A stretch of DNA of 43,896 nt from Streptomyces sp. NRRL S-350 (GTDB lineage: Bacteria > Actinomycetota > Actinomycetes > Streptomycetales > Streptomycetaceae), in assembly GCF_000719705.1 (NCBI RefSeq), contig NZ_JOHO01000057.1, forward strand, positions 1-43,896, written 5' to 3'. A model generated the notes under the pieces. The model ran no database searches. It was not told the DNA's origin and saw only the letters and a list, made by a program, of their open reading frames with translations. Position numbers and translations under genes: made by a program. Each line of letters opens with the position of its first letter. Position 1 is the first letter of the stretch. This document shows, in pieces, positions 17,881-30,751 of the stretch.

Positions 17881-19716
17881 ATGCCCCTGAACCGCCGTGA
17901 CTTCGTCACCCGGTCCGCCGCCACCGCCGCCGGTGCCGCCCTGGTGAGCGGCGCCGCCGTCGCCGCCGCCCCCTCCGCCGCGGCCGCCGAGCCGGACACG
18001 GCGGCCGCCTCGGGCCGGCAGCGCAAGCCGCGCAAGCAGGCCTTCACCGTCATGGGCACCACCGACCTGCACGGCCGGGTGCTCGACTGGGACTACTTCA
18101 CCGACGCCCAGTACGTCGACAAGGCGCACAACGCGGTCGGCCTCGCCAAGATCTCCACCCTGGCCAACCAGGTGCGCGAGGAGAAGGGCTGGGACCGCTG
18201 TCTGCTGATCGACTCCGGCGACATCATCCAGGGCACGCAGCTGACCTACTACTACGCCCGGATCGAGCCGATCGCCACCGACGGCGACACGGTGCCGGAC
18301 CACCCGATGGCCGTCGCCATGAACCTCATGGAGTACGACGCCGCCGCGCTCGGCAACCACGAGTTCAACTACGGCATCCCGACCGTCAAGGCCTTCGAGG
18401 ACCAGCTGGAGTTCCCGCTGCTGGGCGCCAACGCGCTGCACGCGAAGAACGAGAAGCCGGCCTTCCCGCCGTACGTGATCAAGGAGCTGCACCTGGGCGA
18501 GGGCAAGCCGCTCAAGGTCGGCATCCTCGGCCTCACCAACCCGGGCATCGCGATCTGGGACAAGGCAAACGTCAGCGGCAAGATGGTCTTCCCGGGCATC
18601 GTGGAGACCGCCGCCAAGTACGTGCCGCGGATGAAGGCGGCCGGCGCGGACGTCATCGTGGTCTCGGCGCACTCCGGCATCGACGAGCAGACCACCTACG
18701 GCGACCAGCTGCCCTGGCCCGAGGACGCCTCGGGCGAGATGGCGGAGACCGTCCCGGACATCGACGCGGTGCTGGTGGGCCACACCCACAAGGAGGTCCC
18801 GCAGCGCCTGATCGTCAACAAGAAGACCGGCAAGACGGTCGTGCTGTCCGAGCCGCTGTGCTGGGGCCAGCGGCTGAGCTGCTTCGACTTCGAGGTCGAG
18901 TTCGCCGACGGCGCCTGGAAGGTCACCTCGGTCTCCTCGCGGGTGCTGAACTCCAACACCGTGCCGGAGAACCCGGAGATCACCAACGCGATCACCGAGC
19001 AGCACAAGAAGGTCGTCGCGTACGTCAACCAGAACATCGGCACCAGCAAGATCGAGCTGTCGATCGCCGAGTCCCGCTTCAAGGCCACCCCGATCATCGA
19101 CCTGATCGGCAGGGTCCAGGCCGACGCGGTCAGGACGGCGCTGGCGGGCGGTCAGTACGCGAACCTGCCGGTGCTGGCCCAGGCCGCCCCGTTCAACCGC
19201 ACCGCCCTGATCCCGTCCGGCCAGGTCAAGCTGCGCGACGCCGCCGGCCTGTACATCTACGAGAACACCCTGGAGGCCCGCATCCTGACGGGCGCCCAGC
19301 TCAAGGACTACCTGGAGTTCTCGGCGAAGTACTACAACCAGCTCGCCCCGGGCGCCCCGGTCGACAAGGACGCCCTGACCGGCGCCGAGACCACCCCGGA
19401 CTACAACTACGACTCGGTCTACGGCCTGAGCTACGACATCGACATCTCGCAGCCGAAGGGCGGGCGGATCGTCAACCTGTCCTTCCAGGGGAAGCCGATC
19501 GACCCGGCCGCCCAGTTCGTCCTCGCGGTCAACAACTACCGCGCCAACGGCGGCGGCAACTTCCCGCACGTGGCCGGCGCCAAGCTGGTCTGGTCGAACT
19601 CCGACGAGATCCGCAACACCATGATCGCCTGGGTGAAGGCCAAGGGTGTCATCGACCCCGCCGACTTCTTCACCGACTCCTGGCGCCTGGTCCGCGCCGG
19701 CCAGCCGGTCTTCTGA
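17881..19716 (+). CDS. Tat-exported bifunctional metallophosphatase/5'-nucleotidase
   Basis: A 611-residue extracellular nucleotidase of the UshA/CpdB family. The N-terminus is a twin-arginine signal (RRDF at 5-8, then an Ala-rich h-region and AAAAEP cleavage zone). The metallophosphatase domain (about 55-330) holds all dimetal-site motifs: TTDLHG (DxH), DSGDIIQG, ALGNHEFNYG, SAHSG and GHTH. The C-terminal substrate-binding domain (about 370-600) has FNRTALIPSG, TLEARILTGAQLKDYLE and VNNYRANGGGNF, with the FxxGxGxNF-like nucleobase pocket. GGGAGAG lies 9 nt before the ATG. Role: liberating phosphate and nucleosides from extracellular nucleotides. It is monocistronic. Confidence 0.95.
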   Translation: MPLNRRDFVTRSAATAAGAALVSGAAVAAAPSAAAAEPDTAAASGRQRKPRKQAFTVMGTTDLHGRVLDWDYFTDAQYVDKAHNAVGLAKISTLANQVREEKGWDRCLLIDSGDIIQGTQLTYYYARIEPIATDGDTVPDHPMAVAMNLMEYDAAALGNHEFNYGIPTVKAFEDQLEFPLLGANALHAKNEKPAFPPYVIKELHLGEGKPLKVGILGLTNPGIAIWDKANVSGKMVFPGIVETAAKYVPRMKAAGADVIVVSAHSGIDEQTTYGDQLPWPEDASGEMAETVPDIDAVLVGHTHKEVPQRLIVNKKTGKTVVLSEPLCWGQRLSCFDFEVEFADGAWKVTSVSSRVLNSNTVPENPEITNAITEQHKKVVAYVNQNIGTSKIELSIAESRFKATPIIDLIGRVQADAVRTALAGGQYANLPVLAQAAPFNRTALIPSGQVKLRDAAGLYIYENTLEARILTGAQLKDYLEFSAKYYNQLAPGAPVDKDALTGAETTPDYNYDSVYGLSYDIDISQPKGGRIVNLSFQGKPIDPAAQFVLAVNNYRANGGGNFPHVAGAKLVWSNSDEIRNTMIAWVKAKGVIDPADFFTDSWRLVRAGQPVF

Positions 19717-19733
19717 CCGGCGCCCCCTCTCCA

Positions 19734-19771
19734 CGAGGCGCCGCCGGGCCCGTCCGCCCGGCGGCGCCTCG
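19734..19771 (+). terminator. 16-bp hairpin terminator after 5'-nucleotidase
   Basis: The perfect 16-bp stem 19734-19749 / 19756-19771 closes a 6-nt loop, 17 nt after the stop codon. Confidence 0.85.
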
Positions 19772-19923
19772 CCGTGTCCGCGCGCGGTGGAACCACGACG
19801 CCGGACGGGTCCGGGCCCGCCACCGACCCCCGACCCCGACCCGACCCCGCCTCCGCCTCCGCCGTCCCAGCCGAACCACTCATCCGTCGAGACGATCGGA
19901 CATCTGGAGAAGACTGAAGGATA

Positions 19924-19952
19924 TTCATCCGCTCGCCTGCTCTCCCTATCGT
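19924..19952 (+). promoter_or_regulatory. Possible promoter of the oxidoreductase gene
   Basis: TTCATC (19924-19929) and TATCGT (19947-19952) are 17 bp apart in an AT-rich patch, 60 nt before the coding start. The -35 match is weak. Confidence 0.25.
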
Positions 19953-20011
19953 TGAGGCATCACGAACGGCCCCACGGGGGGCCGGTGTTACCGGACAGGG
20001 GAGTGAGCGCG

Positions 20012-20938
20012 ATGCGTGCAGTGGTGCAGCGGGAGTTCGGCGGGCCGGAGGTCCTGGAGGTCGCCGAGGTCGAGCGCCCGGAGCTGCTGAGCGGCGAGGT
20101 GCTGGTGCGGGTGAAGGCCGCCGGGGTGAACCCGGTGGACGTGGCGGTGCGGGCCGGCTGGTTCCCGCTGCTGGGCGAGCCGCCGTTCACGCTGGGCTGG
20201 GACGTCTCCGGGGTGGTCGAGGAGGCCGCGCCCGGCGCCCGGTACCGGGTGGGCGAGGAGGTGTACGGGATGCCGTTCTTCCCCCGCGCCGCGGGCGGAT
20301 ACGCCGAGTACGTGGCCTCGCCGTCCCGCCAGCTGGCCCGCAAGCCCGCCTCGATCGACCACGTGGCCGCCGCCGCGCTGCCGCTGGCCGCGCTGACCGC
20401 CTGGCAGGGCCTGGTGGACGCGGCGCGGATCGGCGAGGGGCAGCGGGTGCTGATCCACCGGGCGGCGGGCGGCGTCGGCCACCTCGCCGTGCAGATCGCC
20501 AAGGCCCGTGGGGCGTACGTGATCGCGCTGGCGAGCGAGCCCAAGCACGCGTTCCTGAAGGAGCTCGGCGCCGACGAGGTCGTCGACTACCGCACCACCG
20601 ACTACACCCAGGCCGTCAAGGACGTCGACGTCGTCTTCGACTCCTCGTCCGAAGGCACCCGCGCGCTGGAGGTGCTGAAGCCCGGCGGCGTGCTGGTGAG
20701 CATCATGGAGCACCGGGACCAGGACCTCGCCGCCGCGGTCGAGGCCGCCGGCCGCCGCTTCGCGGGCATCTCCGTCGAGCCCGACTACGCGGCGCTGGAG
20801 GCGATCGCGGCCCTGGTGGACGAGGGCCTGGTCCGCCCGCACGTCGAGCGGGCCTTCCCGCTGGCCGAGGCGGGCGCGGCCCACGAACTGGTGGGCTCCG
20901 GTACCGTCCAGGGCAAGGTCGTCCTCACCGTCGACTGA
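20012..20938 (+). CDS. NADP-dependent quinone/zinc-free alcohol-type oxidoreductase (MDR family)
   Basis: A 308-residue medium-chain dehydrogenase/reductase of the quinone oxidoreductase class. The N-terminal GroES-like domain (about 20-115) begins MRAVVQREFGGPEVLEVAEV and contains KAAGVNPVDVAVRAGWF and LGWDVSGVVEE. The Rossmann domain (about 130-270) has the nucleotide-binding motif HRAAGGVGHLAVQIAKARGA. The structural and catalytic zinc cysteines are absent, as expected for quinone reductases. ATG 20012 has GGGGAG upstream; a GTG at 20003 is too close to it. It probably uses NADPH to reduce quinones or enones. The downstream AraC gene starts 39 nt after it and may regulate it. Confidence 0.92.
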   Translation: MRAVVQREFGGPEVLEVAEVERPELLSGEVLVRVKAAGVNPVDVAVRAGWFPLLGEPPFTLGWDVSGVVEEAAPGARYRVGEEVYGMPFFPRAAGGYAEYVASPSRQLARKPASIDHVAAAALPLAALTAWQGLVDAARIGEGQRVLIHRAAGGVGHLAVQIAKARGAYVIALASEPKHAFLKELGADEVVDYRTTDYTQAVKDVDVVFDSSSEGTRALEVLKPGGVLVSIMEHRDQDLAAAVEAAGRRFAGISVEPDYAALEAIAALVDEGLVRPHVERAFPLAEAGAAHELVGSGTVQGKVVLTVD

Positions 20939-20977
20939 ACCGGACCGCACGCGGGGAGACAGGAGAGGGGCGGGGAG

Positions 20978-21922
20978 TTGGACATCCTGACCGAAGCGCT
21001 GGGCTCGATGCGGACGGCGTACCCGTCCTCCGTCCGCACCGAGGGGCGCGCCCCCTGGGCCCTGCGCCTGCCCCCGGTGCTCGGCGCCGGCTTCCACGTG
21101 GTGCTGTACGGCACCTGCTGGCTGCTTCCGCTGGGTGCGGGGGACGGCGCCGAGCGGCACGAGCCGGTGCCGCTCAGCCCGGGTGACATCGTCTTCCTGC
21201 GGGACGGCGGCGGCCACGTCCTGGCCGACCACCCGGACACCCCGCCGGTGGACTCGCACGCCTGCCGGGTGAACGACGCCTCGCCGATCGGCACCCTGGC
21301 CGTCGGCGGCGACGGCGCCCGCACCAGCCTGCTGTGCGGCAACTACCACCTGGACCAGGGGCGCCCGCACCCGGTGGTCCGCCAGCTGCCGGCCCTGATC
21401 CACCTGCCGACCAGGCACGGCCGCCACCCCGAGCTTGCCGCCGCCGTCCAGCTGTTGGGCACGGAGCTGGAGAACCCGCGGATCGGCTCGGCCGGGATCG
21501 TCCCGGCCCTGATCGACTCGCTGCTGCTGTACATCCTGCGGGCCTGGTTCGAGGACCAGCCGGCGGAGACGACCGCCGGCTGGGCGGCGGCGCTGCGGGA
21601 CAGCGCGGTCGCCCCCGCCCTGACGGCGATCCACGAGGCGCCGGCCACCCCGTGGACGGTGGAGTCGCTGGCGGAGCGGGCGGGCCTGTCCCGGGCCGCC
21701 TTCGCCCGCCGCTTCACCTCGATGGTGGGCGAGCCGCCGATGGCGTACCTGACCCGCTGGCGGATGACCACGGCGGCCCGGCTGCTGCGCGAGTCGGAGG
21801 CGCCGCTGACCGCGGTCGCGGCGCGGACCGGCTACGGCTCGGAGTACGCCTTCGCGAAGGCGTTCAAGCGGGAGTTCGGCCAGGCCCCCGGCGGCTACCG
21901 CCGGGAGACCCGCACCGCGTGA
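20978..21922 (+). CDS. AraC-family transcriptional regulator, cupin type
   Basis: A 314-residue regulator. Residues about 1-190 form a cupin ligand-binding domain of the AraC cupin_6 group (RAPWALRLPPVLGAGFHVV, LSPGDIVFLRDGGGHVLAD, LLCGNYHLDQG). Residues about 205-312 hold the double helix-turn-helix: WTVESLAERAGLSRAAFARR and LTAVAARTGYGSEYAFAKAF, ending in the typical FGQAPGGYRR. I use TTG at 20978 because the family begins with MDxLxEAL, with AGGAG about 12 nt upstream; an ATG at 21008 would truncate this. It follows the oxidoreductase gene on the same strand by 39 nt, suggesting a reductase-regulator pair responding to a small electrophile or quinone. Confidence 0.92.
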   Translation: MDILTEALGSMRTAYPSSVRTEGRAPWALRLPPVLGAGFHVVLYGTCWLLPLGAGDGAERHEPVPLSPGDIVFLRDGGGHVLADHPDTPPVDSHACRVNDASPIGTLAVGGDGARTSLLCGNYHLDQGRPHPVVRQLPALIHLPTRHGRHPELAAAVQLLGTELENPRIGSAGIVPALIDSLLLYILRAWFEDQPAETTAGWAAALRDSAVAPALTAIHEAPATPWTVESLAERAGLSRAAFARRFTSMVGEPPMAYLTRWRMTTAARLLRESEAPLTAVAARTGYGSEYAFAKAFKREFGQAPGGYRRETRTA

Positions 21923-22083
21923 CCCGCACACCCCGGGCTAGCACGCCCCGGTGCCGCCGGCGCGGGAACGGTGCCCCAGGAGCCGCTGCCGCCGCACCAC
22001 CGGCCGTCGAGGTGCTGCAGCGCCGACTCGGAGAAGTACGACCTCTGGTCCCCCTCGTGCGCCACGACCTGACGGCGCCTCAT
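21895..22083 (-). CDS. Doubtful small ORF after the XRE regulator
   Basis: 62 codons on the minus strand, starting 12 nt after the XRE-regulator stop and overlapping the 3' end of the AraC gene by 28 nt. The peptide starts MRRRQVVAHEGDQRSYFSES, includes HLDGRWCGGSGSWGT, and has two Cys. The position is where WhiJ/Scr1-type regulators usually have a DUF397 small partner, but the sequence does not show the KSSYS...CVEV pattern of DUF397. The ribosome binding site is weak. It may be a degenerate or unrelated partner, or not a gene. Confidence 0.3.
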   Translation of the reverse strand: MRRRQVVAHEGDQRSYFSESALQHLDGRWCGGSGSWGTVPAPAAPGRASPGCAGHAVRVSRR

Positions 22084-22095
22084 CACACCGCCGGG

Positions 22096-22962
22096 TCACA
22101 GCTCCTGGCGTACGGCGTGCAGCAGGTCCCGGGTGCGGGCGGGGTCCAGGCTGTCGGCGAGCAGGTCGGCCATGGCCTGCCCGTACTCGGCCACCTCGGC
22201 GGGCTTGTCCAGGTAGAGCGCGGTGGTGAACTGCTCCAGGTAGACGACGTCGGCGAGTTCGGGCTCGGCGAAGCCCAGCACCGTGAAGGCGCCGCTCTCG
22301 GCGCTGAGCCCGGCGTTGCCGAGCGGCAGCACCTGGAGTCGGACGTTGGGCAGTTCGCCGAGTTCCAGCAGTCGGTCCAGTTGGCCGCGCATCAGCTCGG
22401 GGCCGCCCCAGGGACGACGCAGCGCGGCCTCGTCCAGTACGGCGACCAGTCGGGGCGCGTGGTCTCCGGTGAGTAGGGCCTGGCGCCTGAGGCGGACGTC
22501 GACCCGGCGCTCGATCTCCTCGGCGCCGTGGTCGTGGCAGCCCGCGGTGATGACGGCCCGGGCGTAGTCGGCGGTCTGCAGGAGGCCGTGGACGAACTGG
22601 ACTTCGTAGCTGCGGATCTCGGCGGCGGCCTCCTCCAGCCCGAGGTAGTTCTGGAACCAGCCGGGCAGCACGTCGCCGTACTCGTGCCACCAGGAGTTGG
22701 CGTTGGCGTCGCGGACCAGTCCGAGGACGGTGGCCCGTTCCTGCTCGGCGTCGATGCCGTAGAGGGTGAGGAGGTCGGCGACGTCGCGCTCCTTGAAGCC
22801 GACCCGGCCGAGTTCCATCCGGCTGATCTTGGATTCCGAGGCGCGGATCGAGTAGCCGGCTTCCTCCCGGCTGACACCCCTGGCCTCGCGGAGCTTTCGC
22901 AGCTGGTGGCCGAGCAGCAGGCGCCGTACCGTCGCGCTTCCGCCTGCCTGAGTCGTGCCCAT
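22096..22962 (-). CDS. XRE-family regulator with Scr1-type (DUF5753) domain
   Basis: A 288-residue WhiJ/Scr1-class regulator, a family greatly expanded in streptomycetes and linked to development and antibiotic production. The XRE helix-turn-helix is at about residues 12-70 (LGHQLRKLREARGVSREEAG, ASESKISRMELGRVGF). The DUF5753 domain follows (about 85-280; WWHEYGDVLPGWFQNYLGLE, YEVQFVHGLLQTADYARAV, VLDEAALRRPWGG, AFTVLGFAEPELADVVYLE). The ATG at 22962 has GGAGG 8 nt upstream. Family members usually work with a small DUF397 protein encoded next door; here only a doubtful ORF is present (21895-22083). Confidence 0.93.
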   Translation of the reverse strand: MGTTQAGGSATVRRLLLGHQLRKLREARGVSREEAGYSIRASESKISRMELGRVGFKERDVADLLTLYGIDAEQERATVLGLVRDANANSWWHEYGDVLPGWFQNYLGLEEAAAEIRSYEVQFVHGLLQTADYARAVITAGCHDHGAEEIERRVDVRLRRQALLTGDHAPRLVAVLDEAALRRPWGGPELMRGQLDRLLELGELPNVRLQVLPLGNAGLSAESGAFTVLGFAEPELADVVYLEQFTTALYLDKPAEVAEYGQAMADLLADSLDPARTRDLLHAVRQEL

Positions 22963-23160
22963 GGAAGTAACCTCCGCACTCGCGCAGCCCCCCGGCCGTC
23001 GGCGGCAGTCTGCCACCTGGCACCGACGAGCAACAGCCTGTCCGGGTCGCATTCCGGCCGCTGTGAGAAGCCTGGGCGTCGGCTGTGAGCCGGCTCGGTC
23101 GCGGCAGTGGCGGTACGGGGAGGCGCGCCGTCGTTCCCGCCCGGGCCCCTCCCCCGCGAA

Positions 23161-23200
23161 ACCTGCCCGGACCTGCCCGGACGTGCCTGGACGTGCCAGG
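23161..23200. repeat. Four imperfect 10-bp tandem repeats
   Basis: The units acctgcccgg, acctgcccgg, acgtgcctgg and acgtgccagg follow each other without gaps, in the 409-bp spacer between the XRE regulator and gltD. No gene is visible in this spacer. Confidence 0.75.
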
Positions 23201-23239
23201 ACTGCCCATCGGGCTGCGTCTCCGGCCGGAGAACGCGAC

Positions 23240-23280
23240 GGCGCCCGCCCTCCAACTGGTCGGGGAAGAGGGCAGGCGCC
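23240..23280 (-). terminator. Hairpin terminator after gltD
   Basis: ggcgcc-c-gccctc (23240-23252) pairs with gagggc-a-ggcgcc (23268-23280), a 12-bp stem with one C/A mismatch and a 15-nt loop. It lies about 90 nt beyond the gltD stop on the minus strand. Confidence 0.6.
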
Positions 23281-23371
23281 AGGAGACCGCGTTGGCCCGG
23301 CGACGCTGGCGGGGGCAGCGGGTTGAGCTCCCGGCGATGCGGCGCCGGGGGTTCGGGGGCCGGTCGGACCG

Positions 23372-24824
23372 TCAGACCACCAGGGGGCGGTCCGTGGGCC
23401 GGATCGGGGCGGGAAGCGGGGACTTGCCGCCCAGGTACGTGTCCACCGCGGCGGCGGCCGAACGGCCTTCCGCGATGGCCCAGACGATCAGCGACTGGCC
23501 TCGGCCGGCGTCTCCGCAGACGTACACGCCATCGACATTGGTGGCGAACCGGCCGTCGCGGGCAATGTTACCCCGCGCGTCGAGTTCGGCTCCCAGCTGC
23601 TCGACCAGCCCGTTCTTGACGTCCGTGCCGGTGAAGCCCATGGCGAGGGTGACCAGCTGTGCCGGGACGGCCCGCTCGGTGCCGGGGACGGGCTGGAACC
23701 GGCCGTCCTTGAACTCCACCTCGACGAGGTGCAGTTCCTGGACGTTGCCGTCCTCGTCGCCGGTGAAGTGGGTGGTGTTGACGGAGTAGATCCGCTCGCC
23801 GCCCTCCTCGTGCGCGGAGGTGACCTTGTACGTCATCGGCATGGTGGGCCACGGCTGGTGTCCGGGCCGCTCCTCGCTGGGGCGCGGCATGATCTCCAGC
23901 TGGGTCACGGACAGGGCGCCCTGCCGGTGGGCGGTGCCGACGCAGTCCGCGCCGGTGTCGCCGCCGCCGATGACCACGACGTGCTTGCCCTTGGCGCTGA
24001 TCGGCGACTCGACGAAGTCGCCCTCCTGCACCTTGTTGGCCAGCGGCAGGTACTCCATGGCCTGGTGGATGCCCTTGAGCTCGCGTCCGGGCACCGGCAG
24101 GTCGCGGGCGGTGGTGGCGCCGGCGGCGACGACCACCGCGTCGAAGCGTTCGCGCAGCTGCTGTCCGGTGATGTCCTCGCCGACGTGCACGCCGGTGCGG
24201 AACCGGGTGCCCTCGGCCCGCATCTGCTCGATGCGGCGGTTGATGTGGCGCTTCTCCATCTTGAACTCGGGGATGCCGTACCGCAGCAGTCCGCCGATGC
24301 GGTCGGCCCGCTCGTACACGACGACGGTGTGCCCGGCGCGGGTGAGCTGCTGGGCGGCGGCGAGGCCGGCCGGGCCGGAGCCGACGACGGCGACGGTCTT
24401 GCCGGACAGCCGCTCCGGCACCTGCGGGGTGACGCCGCCGCGGTCCCAGGCCTTGTCGATGATGGTGACCTCGACGTTCTTGATGGTCACCGCGTCCTGG
24501 TTGATCCCCAGCACGCAGGCGGACTCGCACGGCGCCGGGCAGAGCCGCCCGGTGAACTCCGGGAAGTTGTTGGTCGCGTGCAGCCGCTCGATGGCACCGG
24601 ACCAGTCGTCCCGGTAGGCGAGGTCGTTCCACTCGGGGATGAGGTTCCCGAGCGGGCAGCCGTTGTGGCAGAACGGGATGCCGCAGTCCATGCAGCGGCC
24701 GGCCTGCTTGCTGATGATCGGCAGGAGGCTGCGCTCGACGTAGACCTCGTTCCAGTCCCGCAGGCGGACGTCCACGGGTCGGCGCTCGGCCAGCTGCTTG
24801 GGCGTGGTCAGGAAGCCCTTGGGG

Positions 24825-24832
<8 letters not shown>
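23372..24832 (-). CDS. gltD: Glutamate synthase small (beta) subunit
   Basis: A 486-residue FAD/iron-sulphur protein that takes electrons from NADPH and passes them to GltB. The N-terminal cluster region contains Cys47, Cys50, Cys55 and Cys59 ([17 protein letters not shown]) and a second Cys group ([13 protein letters not shown]), which ligate [4Fe-4S] centres. The FAD site is [17 protein letters not shown] and the NADPH site is [16 protein letters not shown]. The C-terminal [19 protein letters not shown] is the conserved FAD-closing motif. Length matches the family. The ATG at 24832 overlaps the 3' end of gltB by 8 nt, so translation is coupled and the subunits are made together. Confidence 0.97.
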
Positions 24833-29441
<4,609 letters not shown>

Positions 29442-29866
29442 CGGCTCTCCCGTCGTCGTCTTTCGGCAAGGTGGTGCAGTAGGGACGACGTTGGCCCTGA
29501 TGCGGTGGTGCGATGTCGTGCAAGTTACATGATGCCCACGATCCCGAGAAGCGGAATATCCCGTCCACATGCCGGGACGACGCGCAGGTCAGGGGGTGTG
29601 CGAGGAGGAGCGCGCCACGGTGCGCGTCCCGACGATTGTGCCCAACCGCCCCCGGCCCGAAACAGGGGCGAAACCGGATCGCCACAGAAGCCGATCATGG
29701 CCGCCTGGGAATCCATTCCGGGGAGGCCGGTCGCGGATGCGAATCCGCGGCTCCGGAGCCCGGATGGTGAGACTAGGCCAGGCGCCGCGAGGCACCCATG
29801 TGTGAAACGTCACGCGTTGCGCAGCATAGTCATGCACGGCTCCGGGGCTCCGGGCCCGCCCGGGAC
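29442..29866. other. Non-coding leader/promoter region of gltB
   Basis: 425 bp without a credible gene on either strand. On the minus strand it holds GTAAC-n6-GACAT (29513-29528), 72 nt before gltB, which partly matches the GlnR a-site/b-site pattern. It also holds GTGACGTTTCAC near 29803-29814, a short interrupted palindrome. The gltB promoter should lie here. Confidence 0.5.
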
Positions 29867-30604
29867 TCACCCCACGTGGCCGCCGATGAGCGAACCGAGC
29901 AGGTAGGTCACCCCGGCCGCGGCCCCGCCGAGCACCAGCTGCCGCAGTCCGCTGAACCACCAGCTGCGAGCCGTCACCCGGGCCACCACCGCGCCGCACA
30001 GGAACAGCCCGGCCGCCGCCAGCGCCAGGGCGGGCAGCAGCGTGGTCGCGCCCAGCAGGTACGGCAGCAGCGGCAGCAGCGCGCCGAGCGCGAAGCAGAG
30101 GAACGACGAGCCGGCCGCGACCAGCGGCGAGGGCAGGTCGGTGGGGTCGACGCCCAGTTCCTCGCGGGCGTGGACCTCCAGGGCCAGCTCCGGGTCGGCG
30201 GACAGCTGCCGGGCCACCTCGTGGGCGAGGTCCGGGTCCACCCCGCGCGAGACGTACAGCTGGGCCAGCTCGGCCAGCTCGCCGTGCGGGTTGCGGCTCA
30301 GCTCCAGCCGTTCGGCCTCGATCTCGGCCTGCACCAGTTCCCGCTGCGAGGCCACCGAGGTGTACTCCCCCGCCGCCATCGAGCAGGCACCGGCCGCCAG
30401 GCCCGCCAGCCCGGTCAGGACGACGGTGCCGTGGGACACCGCGCCGCCGACCACGCCGGTCATCAGCGCGAAGTTGGACACCAGCCCGTCGACCGCGCCG
30501 AACACGGCCGGGCGCAGCCAGCCGCCGTTGACGTCCCGGTGGTGGCCGGCCGCGGGTATCCGGGGCTGGTGTCCGGCCTCGGGCTCCAGGGTGGTCGCAC
30601 TCAT
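29867..30604 (-). CDS. VIT1/CCC1-family membrane transporter
   Basis: A 245-residue membrane protein of the vacuolar iron transporter family, which moves Fe2+/Mn2+ out of the cytosol. The first helix pair GWLRPAVFGAVDGLVSNFAL and the following GLAGLAAGACSMAAGEYTSV are diagnostic; both carry the conserved Asp and Met/Glu of the metal path. A cytoplasmic helical domain rich in Glu (about 105-165; ELVQAEIEAERLELSRNPHG) is followed by three more hydrophobic segments. The ATG at 30604 has GGAGGGGAAGAG upstream; an in-frame upstream extension has no support. It lies alone beyond the lgt terminator. The cargo is inferred from the family only. Confidence 0.9.
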   Translation of the reverse strand: MSATTLEPEAGHQPRIPAAGHHRDVNGGWLRPAVFGAVDGLVSNFALMTGVVGGAVSHGTVVLTGLAGLAAGACSMAAGEYTSVASQRELVQAEIEAERLELSRNPHGELAELAQLYVSRGVDPDLAHEVARQLSADPELALEVHAREELGVDPTDLPSPLVAAGSSFLCFALGALLPLLPYLLGATTLLPALALAAAGLFLCGAVVARVTARSWWFSGLRQLVLGGAAAGVTYLLGSLIGGHVG

Positions 30605-30669
30605 GGTCTCTTCCCCTCCGTCGTCGTTCGTCGCCCTGAACGTAACCCCCCTGACCTGCGCATTTCCAG

Positions 30670-30688
30670 CAAAGTAAGGCTGTCCGAA
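30670..30688. promoter_or_regulatory. Possible iron-box-like site upstream of the VIT gene
   Basis: The 19-mer CAAAGTAAGGCTGTCCGAA agrees at 12 of 19 positions with the DmdR/IdeR iron box TTAGGTTAGGCTCACCTAA as I remember it, including the central AGGCT core. On the minus strand it overlaps TACTTT, a candidate -10, 66 nt before the ATG. The match is modest. Confidence 0.3.
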
Positions 30689-30693
30689 CACCA

Positions 30694-30734
30694 CTGAGGC
30701 CACCCTTCGCACGTCTCGCGAAGGGTGGCCTCAG
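30694..30734 (-). terminator. 17-bp hairpin terminator after lgt
   Basis: The perfect 17-bp stem 30694-30710 / 30718-30734 has a 7-nt loop (ACGTCTC). It lies 17 nt downstream of the lgt stop on the minus strand. Confidence 0.85.
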
Positions 30735-30751
30735 CCGGGGAAAGCCCCAGG

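Noticed and set aside
19646..20011. N-terminal extension of the quinone oxidoreductase
   Set aside because: The open frame upstream overlaps the 5'-nucleotidase end and its terminator, and the translation is low-complexity Pro/Arg; the family start at 20012 has a good ribosome binding site.
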